A stretch of 64,000 nt of DNA from DAINRZ01 sp964634885 (lineage in GTDB: Bacteria > Bacteroidota > Ignavibacteria > Kapaibacteriales > UBA2268), in assembly GCA_964634885.1 (NCBI GenBank), contig CAZWLN010000006.1, positions 62,001-126,000 of the forward strand. The letters are read 5' to 3'. The notes below the pieces were generated by a model. It was not told where the DNA came from. It saw nothing but the letters and a program-made list of their open reading frames with translations, and ran no database searches. Of the stretch, positions 25,273 through 33,944 are shown piece by piece (positions within the stretch are counted from its first letter, which is position 1; the number at the start of each line of letters is the position of its first letter). The position numbers and the translations under genes were made by a program.

Positions 25273-27444
25273 TTGAGTGGTGAAATAGTGGAATTATCGT
25301 GGCAGTTAAAAGAAGCCGTTTGGCAGCGTCAGAACGGCATGTGCGGCATTAGCGGCAAGAAATTTGACGAATTGATTCATGGGGAAGTAGAATATCATTT
25401 CAGGTTGATTACGCCCCCGGAAGATGGAGGGGCTGTCGACGTCGAGAATTGCGTTATGCTTTGGAACCAGTACAGGAACTTCCTCGAATCACGCGACGAT
25501 TCAATTAAACTTACCCTGAAGCATTATCATTTCCCCTATGCTAATTTTCAGGAATATTCCTACGAAAAGATGTACAACGACATTTCAACCGATGTCGAAT
25601 ACTGCGTCGATACTGTGAAAGCCCTCGAGGATGTCAACGCTGCGCTGAATTTTGTCAAAGAGACAGTCCAGAACATCAAAAGCCTGAAATTGGAAAAAGA
25701 ACACAGGGAAGAATTACTGGTAAAGCTCCATGGCGTCGGCGAGGAGCTTACGGCTAAGAAAGACTCCATGAAAGAGCAGGAAGACCACGAATACCAGGCA
25801 AACTACGAAAAGCTGAAAGCGTTGGTAGAAGAAGCCCTCAGGTTCTCTGAAGAAAATGCCGACATCAAAGCTTCACGCGACAAACTCATCAATGTCCAGA
25901 ATGAGATAAAGAATTACAACCTGAAAAAAAATCACAGGGAGGAACTCTTTACCGCACTGAATAATACGTTCGAGGAATTGAACAAAAAGCAGAGCGAAGA
26001 ACGCGAAAGCTACGAGATGGAATGTATAGAGAATTACCACAATATTAAAAATAAAGTCGATGAAGCCGTCAAATACCTTAATACTGCGTCCGACTTACAG
26101 GACGCAAGGAAAGTCCTCATCGACACACAAGGGCAATTCAAAGGCCTGAAACTCAAGAAAGAACAACGCGAGGAGCAATACACCCGCATACAGGATGCCT
26201 TCGACCTGCTTAGTATGAAGATCGACGAAGAGAAGAAGCTTTACGAGGAAGAATGTGCCATTAACAACGAGCGTATGAAAACCGTAGTTTTCGAAGCCGT
26301 GAAGTTCGCGGCTACCTGCGAGATGTTCAAAGATGGCAGGGAAAGGCTCATCGACGCTCAGACACAGATTAAGAACGTCAGGCTCAAAAAAGAACAGAAA
26401 GAAGACTTTTTCAATATCATCAGGACTGCTTTCGACGACCTGAACGACCGGCAGGACAGCCACAGGGAAGAATTCGAGAAAGAGACCCAGGAGAGCCATG
26501 AGTACCTGAAACCGCTCGTGGATGAAGCAATCGAATTCTCCAAAGTTGCTACTTTCTTCAAGGAAGCACGTGAGAAACTTACAAATATTCAGGAACAGAT
26601 AAAAGAAAAGCGCCTCAAAAGAGACCAGCGCGAAGAGATGTACGACGCCATCCGTGTCGCGTTCGACGAACTGAACAAACGACAGGAGATCGAACGCGGA
26701 CAGTTCGACAAGGATTGTGAAGACAATTACAAACTGATGAAAGATAATGTCGAAAAAGCTGTTGCCTTCGCTAACAGTACCGAAGAGTTCTCGCAGGCAA
26801 GGCAGAACCTCATCAGCGTCCAGCAGACAATCAAAGCAATGAAACTGAAGAAGGAACAGCGCGACGAACTATACCAGATTGTCCGCGACTGTTTCAACAA
26901 CCTCAACGACAGAAGCGAAAAAGAAAAAGAACAGTTCGAACAAGAAAGCGTCGATAACTTCGCAGCCCTCAGAGTCAAAGTTGACAAAGCCGTCGAAGAC
27001 GCAAAGAACCTCGAAAGTTTCCGCCAGATCAGGGAAATGCTCATCTCGGTACAGAATGACATAAAAATTCTTAAGCTGAAGAGAAAGGACAGGGAAGAAT
27101 TGCAGGCAAAGATGAGGGAAGCATTCACTGTCTTCGACTCACGCCAGCAGGAGTATTACCACGAGCAGAAACAGCAGCGCGAGGAAAAACTCGTCCTCAT
27201 ACTGTCAAACCTGAAAGAAAAGAAGCTCAGGATTGAAGAATCCATCGTCAGGGACCAGGAACTGCTCGCCGTACAACAGGACAAGCTGAAGTCTTACAGC
27301 GAAGATCCGGCTTCGACACGACTTGTCATCGACACAGAAAAGCGTATTGCTGCCATCGAAGCCCGCATACATGAGAAAGAGGAAAGCAGGGACAAAGTAT
27401 CAGAGAGAATATCAGACATTAACAAAGAACTGAATATTCACTGA
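25273..27444 (+). CDS. HNH-like N-terminal domain with seven DUF349-type coiled-coil repeats
   Basis: The 723-residue product begins with a degenerate HNH-like segment (about 10-70: CGISG with Cys24, EYHF with His42, EDGG, VENCVMLWNQ with Asn59). Residues about 110-640 hold seven DUF349-like repeats of about 74 residues, each with a core like AREKLTNIQEQIKEKRLKRD followed by QREE and FDEL; they start near 25650, 25873, 26098, 26329, 26563, 26797 and 27025. The last 90 residues are a plain coiled coil. The product is very charged and has no signal peptide. A TTG at 25273 or GTG at 25288 may start it. Composition is host-like, unlike nearby R-M genes. Function unknown. Confidence 0.75.
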   Translation: MSGEIVELSWQLKEAVWQRQNGMCGISGKKFDELIHGEVEYHFRLITPPEDGGAVDVENCVMLWNQYRNFLESRDDSIKLTLKHYHFPYANFQEYSYEKMYNDISTDVEYCVDTVKALEDVNAALNFVKETVQNIKSLKLEKEHREELLVKLHGVGEELTAKKDSMKEQEDHEYQANYEKLKALVEEALRFSEENADIKASRDKLINVQNEIKNYNLKKNHREELFTALNNTFEELNKKQSEERESYEMECIENYHNIKNKVDEAVKYLNTASDLQDARKVLIDTQGQFKGLKLKKEQREEQYTRIQDAFDLLSMKIDEEKKLYEEECAINNERMKTVVFEAVKFAATCEMFKDGRERLIDAQTQIKNVRLKKEQKEDFFNIIRTAFDDLNDRQDSHREEFEKETQESHEYLKPLVDEAIEFSKVATFFKEAREKLTNIQEQIKEKRLKRDQREEMYDAIRVAFDELNKRQEIERGQFDKDCEDNYKLMKDNVEKAVAFANSTEEFSQARQNLISVQQTIKAMKLKKEQRDELYQIVRDCFNNLNDRSEKEKEQFEQESVDNFAALRVKVDKAVEDAKNLESFRQIREMLISVQNDIKILKLKRKDREELQAKMREAFTVFDSRQQEYYHEQKQQREEKLVLILSNLKEKKLRIEESIVRDQELLAVQQDKLKSYSEDPASTRLVIDTEKRIAAIEARIHEKEESRDKVSERISDINKELNIH

Positions 27445-27503
27445 TTAACGACGTATAATTTCCTGTAAATTAATGGCTATCTTGTAATTATGTATTTTTT
27501 TGC

Positions 27504-28859
27504 ATGATAAACGGCAGTGTTTTGTTATTTTTCCGTATGGACAGGGTTACAAGGGACATATTGGTACAGGCAGCTTTTCTAAGCCTTATTGTTGTAGCAA
27601 TCATACTGCTCATCGATCCGTCATTCGATTTCCTGCTCAAGTCGGAGGGAAGCCAGCCGGGCGTTAACGACGGCGACTCGCTGTCGGCTTCGTCAGGGAT
27701 ACGCCTCAGAAGCGAAGTCATCGAGAACAGCGAAGTCCGGCACTCCATCAGAATCCTGGAGATGGACACACATGACCCTGGCTATTACATCACCGTCATT
27801 AAGGCAAACAACCACATCAGCGGCATCGAAAGCATCGCCGGGATGAAAGACAGGTATGAATCCCATACCGGCGACATCGTCATGGGCATCATCAACGGCA
27901 ATTACTGGCGGGCATACTCATACAACCCAATCGGTCCTGTCGTACACAACGGCGAAGTGGTGTTCCTCAGCACCATCAGGCACTGGACAAGCGCCCTCTT
28001 CGACGAACACAACAGGTTGTACATCGACACTTTCAAGCTCGAAGGGATACTCAGGACTGCCGGCAACGACATTTTCAGGATATACAACGTGAACCTGAGG
28101 CTGAAGAAAGAGGGCATCATCGTTTACAACCAGTATTCCGGCGGTAGTGTTCCCAGTGTAACCGACGCACAGGCAAAAGCAAAAGCCAGGAAAGCCCACA
28201 CCGACATCAAAAGAGCAAAGAAGCTGCTACTGGCGCAGACAAACGAGACAGGACGAAGGAAGCTATGCTGCCTTTACCTGAAAGAGCCAGCATTAAACAG
28301 GGAATTCTCTGTCGTTGTGGTTTCGGTTGCCGACAGCGGTTACTGCAAAGTGCCGCAGGGAGGCTGCATCATCTCCCTTGGCACCGACTTTGACTTTAGT
28401 AAAATGCCGCGTGTCGGAGACACACTCCACATTGCTTACAGGACGAACATTCACAGGGACGTTGTCTTTTTCAACGGCCTCTGCGGCTCTCCCCGTATTG
28501 TACGGAACGGCTCGGCGCTACCCGAACTGGAAACCGAGAACCTCAAGAAAAAGAAATTCATAGAGCAGACCATGCGCCGTACCGCCGTCGGTACAAACAA
28601 AGACAAGACAAAGGTATTCTTCGTTGTCGTAGAGACCGGCAGGAAAGGCAAGTCAATGGCGGGCGCCTCTCTCTACGACCTGGCTTTCATCATGAAATCG
28701 CTCGGAGCCTGGGACGCCGTGAACTTAGACGGCGGCAGCTCCACAGCGATGATGGCTTTCGACGAGAACCACAACAGCCTCTTCCGTATCTCAGGTACAC
28801 GCTTGTCCGTTACCGCCGCAATGGTGAAAAGAGCTTCACACACTAAGCTTACACAATGA
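27504..28859 (+). CDS. Membrane-anchored phosphodiester glycosidase (NAGPA)-like protein
   Basis: The 451-residue product has one N-terminal membrane helix or uncleaved signal (about 20-42) and an extracytoplasmic NAGPA-type domain. Visible family features are GIINGNYWRAYSYNPIG in the first half and LDGGSSTAMMAF near the C-terminus (about 410-421). Relatives include the mammalian uncovering enzyme that removes GlcNAc from a phosphodiester, and bacterial members are thought to act on phosphodiester-linked sugars in envelope polymers. About 60 Lys/Arg-rich residues (about 210-260) interrupt the domain. Starts at 27504 (ATG) and 27537 (ATG) are both possible; neither has a good ribosome site. 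Confidence 0.8.
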   Translation: MINGSVLLFFRMDRVTRDILVQAAFLSLIVVAIILLIDPSFDFLLKSEGSQPGVNDGDSLSASSGIRLRSEVIENSEVRHSIRILEMDTHDPGYYITVIKANNHISGIESIAGMKDRYESHTGDIVMGIINGNYWRAYSYNPIGPVVHNGEVVFLSTIRHWTSALFDEHNRLYIDTFKLEGILRTAGNDIFRIYNVNLRLKKEGIIVYNQYSGGSVPSVTDAQAKAKARKAHTDIKRAKKLLLAQTNETGRRKLCCLYLKEPALNREFSVVVVSVADSGYCKVPQGGCIISLGTDFDFSKMPRVGDTLHIAYRTNIHRDVVFFNGLCGSPRIVRNGSALPELETENLKKKKFIEQTMRRTAVGTNKDKTKVFFVVVETGRKGKSMAGASLYDLAFIMKSLGAWDAVNLDGGSSTAMMAFDENHNSLFRISGTRLSVTAAMVKRASHTKLTQ

Positions 28860-28905
28860 ATCGGACTTCAGAATACAATTAGTTTTGCACATCATTTTTG
28901 TCGGC

Positions 28906-28936
28906 TTGTAAAAATCATAACCTTTAATTATGTTTG
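28906..28936 (+). promoter_or_regulatory. Candidate Bacteroidota-type promoter for the type IIG gene
   Basis: TTG at 28906-28908, a 20-base spacer and TATGTTTG (TAnnTTTG) at 28929-28936 lie 56 bases before the start of the type IIG enzyme gene. Confidence 0.45.
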
Positions 28937-28991
28937 AATATAGCATAAATGCTGTTATCTGGATTATTAAATAAATAGTGAATAGAATAAT

Positions 28992-31900
28992 ATGCAATTG
29001 ATACTCCAAAAGCCGAGCCAGTCTTTAAACAAGGCATATATCAGACAAAGCGTTACACGGAACAGCATCGAACTATTCAAAAGCAACCTGATTACCTGCC
29101 TCGACCGCATTCATCAGAGTGAGTATGAAAGCGAAGAACACCTGAAGAATATTGTCTCCGATTTTTTAAAAGACACATATTACAAGAACCAGTTTGAGAT
29201 CAACACATACGGTAGGACCGACCTCGTAATCCATAACGGAAAAACTCACAGCGACTCTGTCGGCGTAATCATAGAAGTAAAAAAACCGGGCAATAGAAAT
29301 GAAATGGTCTCCGGGAGTAACCCGAATGCAAAAGCGCTGCACGAGACAATAAGATATTATATGAAAGAACGCTATGAAAACAACAATAAAAACATCAAGC
29401 ATATAATTATTACAAATATTTACGAATGGTTCATCTTTGACGGCTCGGAATACGAGAAGTTTTTCTTCGAAAACCCGAAATTGAGGAAGGAATTCATCGA
29501 TTGGAATAACGGCATATACGGTGCAGACACTACCGAATGGTTCTATCAGGAAGTTGCAAAGCCTTTCATTGAAGAGAAACTCGAAAAACTCAACTGTTGC
29601 CACTTCAACATCGGAGACTATGAAGAGATTGTTCGTAATGATGATAGTTCCGACGACAATGAACTAATCGAACTCTATAAAATTCTCTCGCCTGAACACC
29701 TTCTTAAGAAACCCTTCATTAACGACAGCAATACACTGAACAAGGAATTCTACAACGAGTTGCTGCATATATTAGGACTTTCCGAGGAAAAAGACAGCGG
29801 GAAGAAAGTTATAATCAGGAAAAAAGAAGAGGACAGAAACGAAGGATCGATGCTTGAGAACACCATAAGTGTCCTTTTAAGTAAGAACAAGCATGGAAAC
29901 CTTAAATGCAATCCTGAGGGTGGGACGATTGAAGATGAGCGTATGTTCAGCATTGCACTTGAACTTTGTATCACCTGGCTGAACAGGATATTGTTCCTTA
30001 AGCTTTTGGAAGGCCAGTTGATCAAATACCGCATGGACAAGAAATTAGCTTTCCTCAATCAAACCATCATTAAAGACTATGACGAGCTTAACGAGTTGTT
30101 TTTCGATGTACTTGCCGTCCCGGTCGAAGAAAGGACAGGTTCGGCGGCTTCAAAATTCGCCGATATTCCTTACCTTAACAGTTCGCTTTTCGAAACTAAT
30201 GACATCGAGAAATCTGCCATTACTATAAATGAACTGAAAGACCGGTTTTCAATGCCAATATACTCATCGACGGTACTGAAAGACGACAACGGCGAACGAA
30301 TAGGCGGCAACAGATATACTCTCCATTACCTCTTCGATTTCCTCAATTCCTTTGATTTCTCCAGTGAATCGTCAGCGCAAATCCAGGAAGAAAACAAGTC
30401 CATCATCAACGCTTCTGTTCTGGGCCTTATATTCGAAAAAATTAACGGCTACCGCGACGGTTCTTTCTTCACACCGGGCTTCATTACCATGTATATGTGC
30501 CGTGAAACGATACGGACGGCCGTTGTCCGGAAATTCAACGACTTGAAAAAATGGGATTGCAGAAACTTTGAAGAATTGCAGGACAAGATCGATTATTCAA
30601 GTAAAAACGAACGCGAAGAAGCCAACGCCATCGTCAATTCAATCAAGATATGCGACCCGGCCGTCGGTTCGGGCCATTTCCTCGTTTCTGCCCTCAATGA
30701 GATGATTGCCCTGAAAAGCGACCTAAATATTCTTTGTTACCGTGACGGCAGTAGGATCAGAGGCTTCAAATTCTACGTTGAAAACGACGAGATCATCATC
30801 TTTGACGAAAACGAAAACGCCGTTTTTAACTATCACCTGAATAAAGCCGGTAAACCTATAAAAGAATTGCAGAAAATTCAGGAAGCCGTTTTCCATGAAA
30901 AACAGTCAATAATTGAAAACTGCCTCTTTGGGGTGGACATAAACCCCAAATCTGTATTGATTTGCCGGTTGAGGCTCTGGATTGAACTCCTGAAGAATGC
31001 CTATTACATCGACGACGACAGATGCGACAGATTAGAAACCCTGCCAAACATCGACATCAATATTAAAACCGGCAACTCTCTCATCTCCCGTTTTGGAACC
31101 GGAGACAATTTCAAGGTCAGGGACAGCGTCCAGTTGAAAGCATACAAGGAACTTGTACGGCTCTATAAAAATGAAAAAGTCCAAAGCGAGAAGCTCTATT
31201 ACAAAAGGGCAATAGCCGAGAACAAAGAGAAATTTGAAGGCCATCTCGAACACAAAGGCCCCGACGAAACAAAGCTCATTGAGTTGGAAGGCAAGCTTCT
31301 TAAATTGTCCGGCCAGGATGAGATTTTCGAAGATGAGAAGACCATCGAGAAGAAGAATAAAGATAAATTGAAGCTGGAAAAAGAGATTGAATTACAACGG
31401 TCAAAAATTGTGGAGAAGAACCGGAGGCTGGCGGAAACGAATAGATTCGAATGGCGTTTTGAATTTCCGGAAGTCCTCGACGACGAAGGCGACTTCACCG
31501 GCTTCGATGTCGTAATCGGTAATCCGCCGTATGGCGTTTCATTACCTGTATACTTCAATAATTATATAAATAATACTTATGAATCATCAAGAACCCAAAA
31601 TGGATTAAAAGGTTCTTTAGATTCCTTTTCATTATTTATAGAAAGAGGATTCCAAATTCTGAAAAACAATTCATATCTTTCGTTTATTGTACCTCTATCC
31701 GTTACTTCTAGTGATTCAATGGGATCGCTTCATAAATTTATCGAAAGTAATTGTAGTGAAATTAGTATTTCATCATATTCAGTAAGACCTCAACCAATAT
31801 TCGATAACGCAGTTGTAAATACATCAATTGTCTTATTGAAAAAGGATGGAATTAGTTGTTCTCAAATATTAACAACAAAAATGTATCGAAAGAATAAAAC

Positions 31901-32549
31901 AACTGATGTAATTAGAATGATAAATAGTATTAAGTTTATTAATATTATAAATTTTAAGCTTAAAGGACGTTATCCAAAAATTAGCGATGAGATAGAGAAA
32001 TCCATACTTACTAAAATTTTCAATTGTTCAATTAGTATTGGAGATTTAATTAGATCAGAAGGATCTCCAATCTATTATAGAACAACTGGGGGGAGATATT
32101 TTAAGGTTATAACCAATTATTCAACTGGCTCAACAAAAGAAAAACCACTATATTTCGATAATAATATAGCCGATTTAATAGGTGCCATATTAAGTAGTAA
32201 TCTTTTCTTTTGGTTTTATCAGATATACTCTAATAATTTAGATTTAAAAACATATGAAATAGAGTCTTTTAGAATACCATTAAATAATTTTAATGAAAAC
32301 CGCATTACAGAAATAAAAGTACTCTATAATAATTATTTAACGGATATTGAAAAAAATAAGAATATTCGAAATACAACTAAATATAAGTTAATAGATAGTT
32401 TTAACGAATATAAAATATATAAATCAAAGCATCTTATAGATAAAATTGATTTAGCAATTAAAGATGCTTATGGACTTACAGAAGAAGAGGTAAAATTTAT
32501 AATAAATTATGATCTGAAATTTAGAATTGACGAAGAAGAGGTAAAATAA
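28992..32549 (+). CDS. Type IIG restriction-modification enzyme (Eco57I-like)
   Basis: The 1185-residue single-chain enzyme has an N-terminal nuclease domain (YGRTDLVIHNG with Asp77, then IIEVKKPG with Glu95 and Lys97), a helical linker, and a gamma-class adenine methyltransferase domain with DPAVGSGHFL (from Asp555) and GNPPYG (Asn844-Tyr847). The C-terminal 340 residues form the expected target-recognition domain (TRD). Such enzymes both cut and methylate DNA without a separate partner. DNA composition changes abruptly near 31545, just after NPPY: 30 of 60 bases are G or C in 31441-31500 but 10 of 60 in 31921-31980. No PglZ, BrxL or other BREX genes are near. Confidence 0.93.
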   Translation: MQLILQKPSQSLNKAYIRQSVTRNSIELFKSNLITCLDRIHQSEYESEEHLKNIVSDFLKDTYYKNQFEINTYGRTDLVIHNGKTHSDSVGVIIEVKKPGNRNEMVSGSNPNAKALHETIRYYMKERYENNNKNIKHIIITNIYEWFIFDGSEYEKFFFENPKLRKEFIDWNNGIYGADTTEWFYQEVAKPFIEEKLEKLNCCHFNIGDYEEIVRNDDSSDDNELIELYKILSPEHLLKKPFINDSNTLNKEFYNELLHILGLSEEKDSGKKVIIRKKEEDRNEGSMLENTISVLLSKNKHGNLKCNPEGGTIEDERMFSIALELCITWLNRILFLKLLEGQLIKYRMDKKLAFLNQTIIKDYDELNELFFDVLAVPVEERTGSAASKFADIPYLNSSLFETNDIEKSAITINELKDRFSMPIYSSTVLKDDNGERIGGNRYTLHYLFDFLNSFDFSSESSAQIQEENKSIINASVLGLIFEKINGYRDGSFFTPGFITMYMCRETIRTAVVRKFNDLKKWDCRNFEELQDKIDYSSKNEREEANAIVNSIKICDPAVGSGHFLVSALNEMIALKSDLNILCYRDGSRIRGFKFYVENDEIIIFDENENAVFNYHLNKAGKPIKELQKIQEAVFHEKQSIIENCLFGVDINPKSVLICRLRLWIELLKNAYYIDDDRCDRLETLPNIDINIKTGNSLISRFGTGDNFKVRDSVQLKAYKELVRLYKNEKVQSEKLYYKRAIAENKEKFEGHLEHKGPDETKLIELEGKLLKLSGQDEIFEDEKTIEKKNKDKLKLEKEIELQRSKIVEKNRRLAETNRFEWRFEFPEVLDDEGDFTGFDVVIGNPPYGVSLPVYFNNYINNTYESSRTQNGLKGSLDSFSLFIERGFQILKNNSYLSFIVPLSVTSSDSMGSLHKFIESNCSEISISSYSVRPQPIFDNAVVNTSIVLLKKDGISCSQILTTKMYRKNKTTDVIRMINSIKFINIINFKLKGRYPKISDEIEKSILTKIFNCSISIGDLIRSEGSPIYYRTTGGRYFKVITNYSTGSTKEKPLYFDNNIADLIGAILSSNLFFWFYQIYSNNLDLKTYEIESFRIPLNNFNENRITEIKVLYNNYLTDIEKNKNIRNTTKYKLIDSFNEYKIYKSKHLIDKIDLAIKDAYGLTEEEVKFIINYDLKFRIDEEEVK

Positions 32550-32580
32550 AAACAAAGGGGGCATAAGCCCCCACTTTCAT
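32545..32580. terminator. Bidirectional terminator between convergent genes
   Basis: GGGGGC (32557-32562) and GCCCCC (32567-32572) form a perfect stem with loop ATAA. T-rich sequence follows on both strands, so it can end both the type IIG transcript and the small genes on the minus strand. Confidence 0.8.
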
Positions 32581-32714
32581 TTTTCCGGCTTTTTTCTGTC
32601 ATGTTCTTCAACTTTTACAGTTTTCGGTCCGGGCTTGTTTCCGTTTCCACTCCATGCAGGGCTACTTGGTTGAGACCTTTTATATGGATCAATATGTACT
32701 TTATTTTTACTCAT
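32577..32714 (-). CDS. Short basic protein of 45 residues, unknown function
   Basis: A 46-codon frame from ATG 32714 to TGA 32577 has an AAGG about 7 bases upstream of the start. The product is hydrophilic and basic (KVHIDPYKRSQ at the start, GNGNKPGPK in the middle, HDRKKPEK at the end), with a Pro/Ser/Gly-rich centre and one Trp. It has no membrane segment or cysteine and is probably partly disordered. The reading frame ends in the loop-side tail of the shared terminator. It lies behind the 53-residue zinc-ribbon-like gene on the same strand. No family was recognised; support rests on ribosome site, terminator and neighbour. Confidence 0.5.
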   Translation of the reverse strand: MSKNKVHIDPYKRSQPSSPAWSGNGNKPGPKTVKVEEHDRKKPEK

Positions 32715-32753
32715 ATTTTTTTCCTTAAATATTTATTAAACATTAAATTAAAT

Positions 32754-32773
32754 AGGGGTAGATTACTACCCCT
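32754..32773 (-). terminator. Hairpin between the two small genes
   Basis: AGGGGTAG (32754-32761) and CTACCCCT (32766-32773) form a perfect stem with loop ATTA. The tail on the minus strand is AT-rich but lacks a long T-run, so it is at best a weak terminator after the 53-residue gene. Confidence 0.45.
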
Positions 32774-32778
32774 CCTAC

Positions 32779-32940
32779 CTATGCCATGAATCTAATAATC
32801 CAAGTCGCTCCATGACCGCCACCATAATTGCAAGGGGGAAATGTTTCTCCCCTCGAAATTTTGATTGTGTAGCCTGAATGGATACTACAGTAGTATATAC
32901 CACTAACTGTACACGTTTCACCTGTTTTTCCAGAAACCAT
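32779..32940 (-). CDS. 53-residue zinc-ribbon-like small protein
   Basis: A 54-codon frame runs from ATG 32940 to TAG 32779, with GGAG 5 bases before the start. The product has the pattern TGETCTVSGIYYCSIH, then ISRGETFPPC, then GHGATW. Cys10, Cys18, His21, Cys37 and His43 are potential zinc ligands. The TGE...SGxY...GExFPPC...W layout recalls small YjzC-like/zinc-ribbon proteins found in many bacteria and phages, whose function is unknown. It faces the type IIG gene from the other side, in AT-rich DNA. I consider it a real gene because of its coherent motif and ribosome site. Confidence 0.72.
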   Translation of the reverse strand: MVSGKTGETCTVSGIYYCSIHSGYTIKISRGETFPPCNYGGGHGATWIIRFMA

Positions 32941-33073
32941 ATTGTCTCCGAATTTATTTTACAATGGTGGGAGAATTGTGTAGGAAATTTAAAAGTTTAG
33001 AGCTAATTTTGTTTGTTAGTAGTAAAATTAGGACTAAACTAATTTTTCCGAGATGAGTGTACCCACCGTACAC

Positions 33074-33463
33074 TCATCTATTTTTTTTACTTTTTTGTAT
33101 ATCCCTCCTTGAAAACTTATACATTTTTTCACCTTCATACTCAGATTCTGTAATGTCATACATAATTGTATAGTCTCCTTTATAATCAATTCCTAAGGTT
33201 TCAAAAAGTAATTTAGTATTAGCATAAAAATATGTACCAGCTTTATTAATCTTATAGTCTCCATCTTTTTCTTCACTATTGATAAAAACATATAAACTAT
33301 TATCACTTTTCTCATCTTCATTTACTGCAACAGACATATATCGGTTTTGATCCAGCTTTAATCTCTCAATTGCTTTTTTTGTAAAGCCGAGTTGTCCATT
33401 CTTATGAATAGTAGCTTTACAGTTCTTGTCAATCGACTTTACTTTAATAAAATTCAGTTTCAT
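33074..33463 (-). CDS. 129-residue AT-rich orphan protein
   Basis: The product is hydrophilic and basic, with alternating beta-type segments (ATIHKNGQLGFTKKAIERL, YMSVAVNED, SLYVFINSEE) and the phrase KLLFETLGIDYKGDYTIMYD. There is no signal peptide or membrane segment. The pattern (short strand, Gly-x-Leu/Ile-x-Phe, helix) recalls small DNA-binding or phage-type proteins, but I cannot assign a family. The ATG at 33463 is preferred because GAGG lies 6 bases upstream; a longer frame reaches 33562. The strong AT bias matches the small genes and the C-terminal part of the type IIG gene, so it probably arrived by transfer. Confidence 0.65.
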   Translation of the reverse strand: MKLNFIKVKSIDKNCKATIHKNGQLGFTKKAIERLKLDQNRYMSVAVNEDEKSDNSLYVFINSEEKDGDYKINKAGTYFYANTKLLFETLGIDYKGDYTIMYDITESEYEGEKMYKFSRRDIQKSKKNR

Positions 33464-33944
33464 ACATTTCCTCATTTTTTTATATGCAATATACGAAAGT
33501 CCATGATAATTAGCAAATTTTTTATTGTAAATTTTCATCAAATATTCTATTTGTACGTACAAAATGTACTTCTAAATGATTTGCTAAGGTGTCGCTATTT
33601 GCTTTAAGTATATATATTATATACACTTAAGAATCTTTTATGCTTTTCGATAATAACTCTTGAATTTGTTTATTTGAGTTTACATGTCAACAATATGATA
33701 TACTGTTAACATTTTGTTGATCATTCATCATATTATTTACACAATGCAATAATGTTTACAATTACGATTATTATTACAATGTATAAGCAATTATTATGTT
33801 ATTAAAGTATGAAATAGATACATATTTCTAAAAAAAAGCTTGACACGTGTCAAGCTTTTTATATTATGAAACTATTTCTCTCGTACTGTTTATAGTGTTT
33901 ATGATATATGGTTGTTCGTATCAATGTAAAACTTTTAACATTTT
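33464..33944. other. AT-rich gene-free stretch with inverted repeats
   Basis: No gene is seen here. TCAACAATATGAT (33687-33699) has matching inverted parts downstream: TTGTTGA at 33714-33720 and ATCATATT at 33727-33734. They could fold or bind a protein upstream of the small AT-rich genes. The stretch ends with the palindromic terminator at 33831-33860. It marks the junction between AT-rich acquired DNA and the host-like mevalonate genes. Confidence 0.5.
33831..33860 (-). terminator. Palindromic terminator of the mevalonate operon
   Basis: AAAAAGCTTGACAC (33833-33846) and GTGTCAAGCTTTTT (33847-33860) form a perfect 28-base palindrome. On the minus strand a T-run follows. It lies about 85 bases after the stop of the GHMP kinase gene. 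Confidence 0.7.

Noticed and set aside
28992..32549. BREX PglX methyltransferase
   Set aside because: The domain order is partly similar, but the N-terminus has an ExK nuclease motif and no other BREX gene is near; type IIG fits better.
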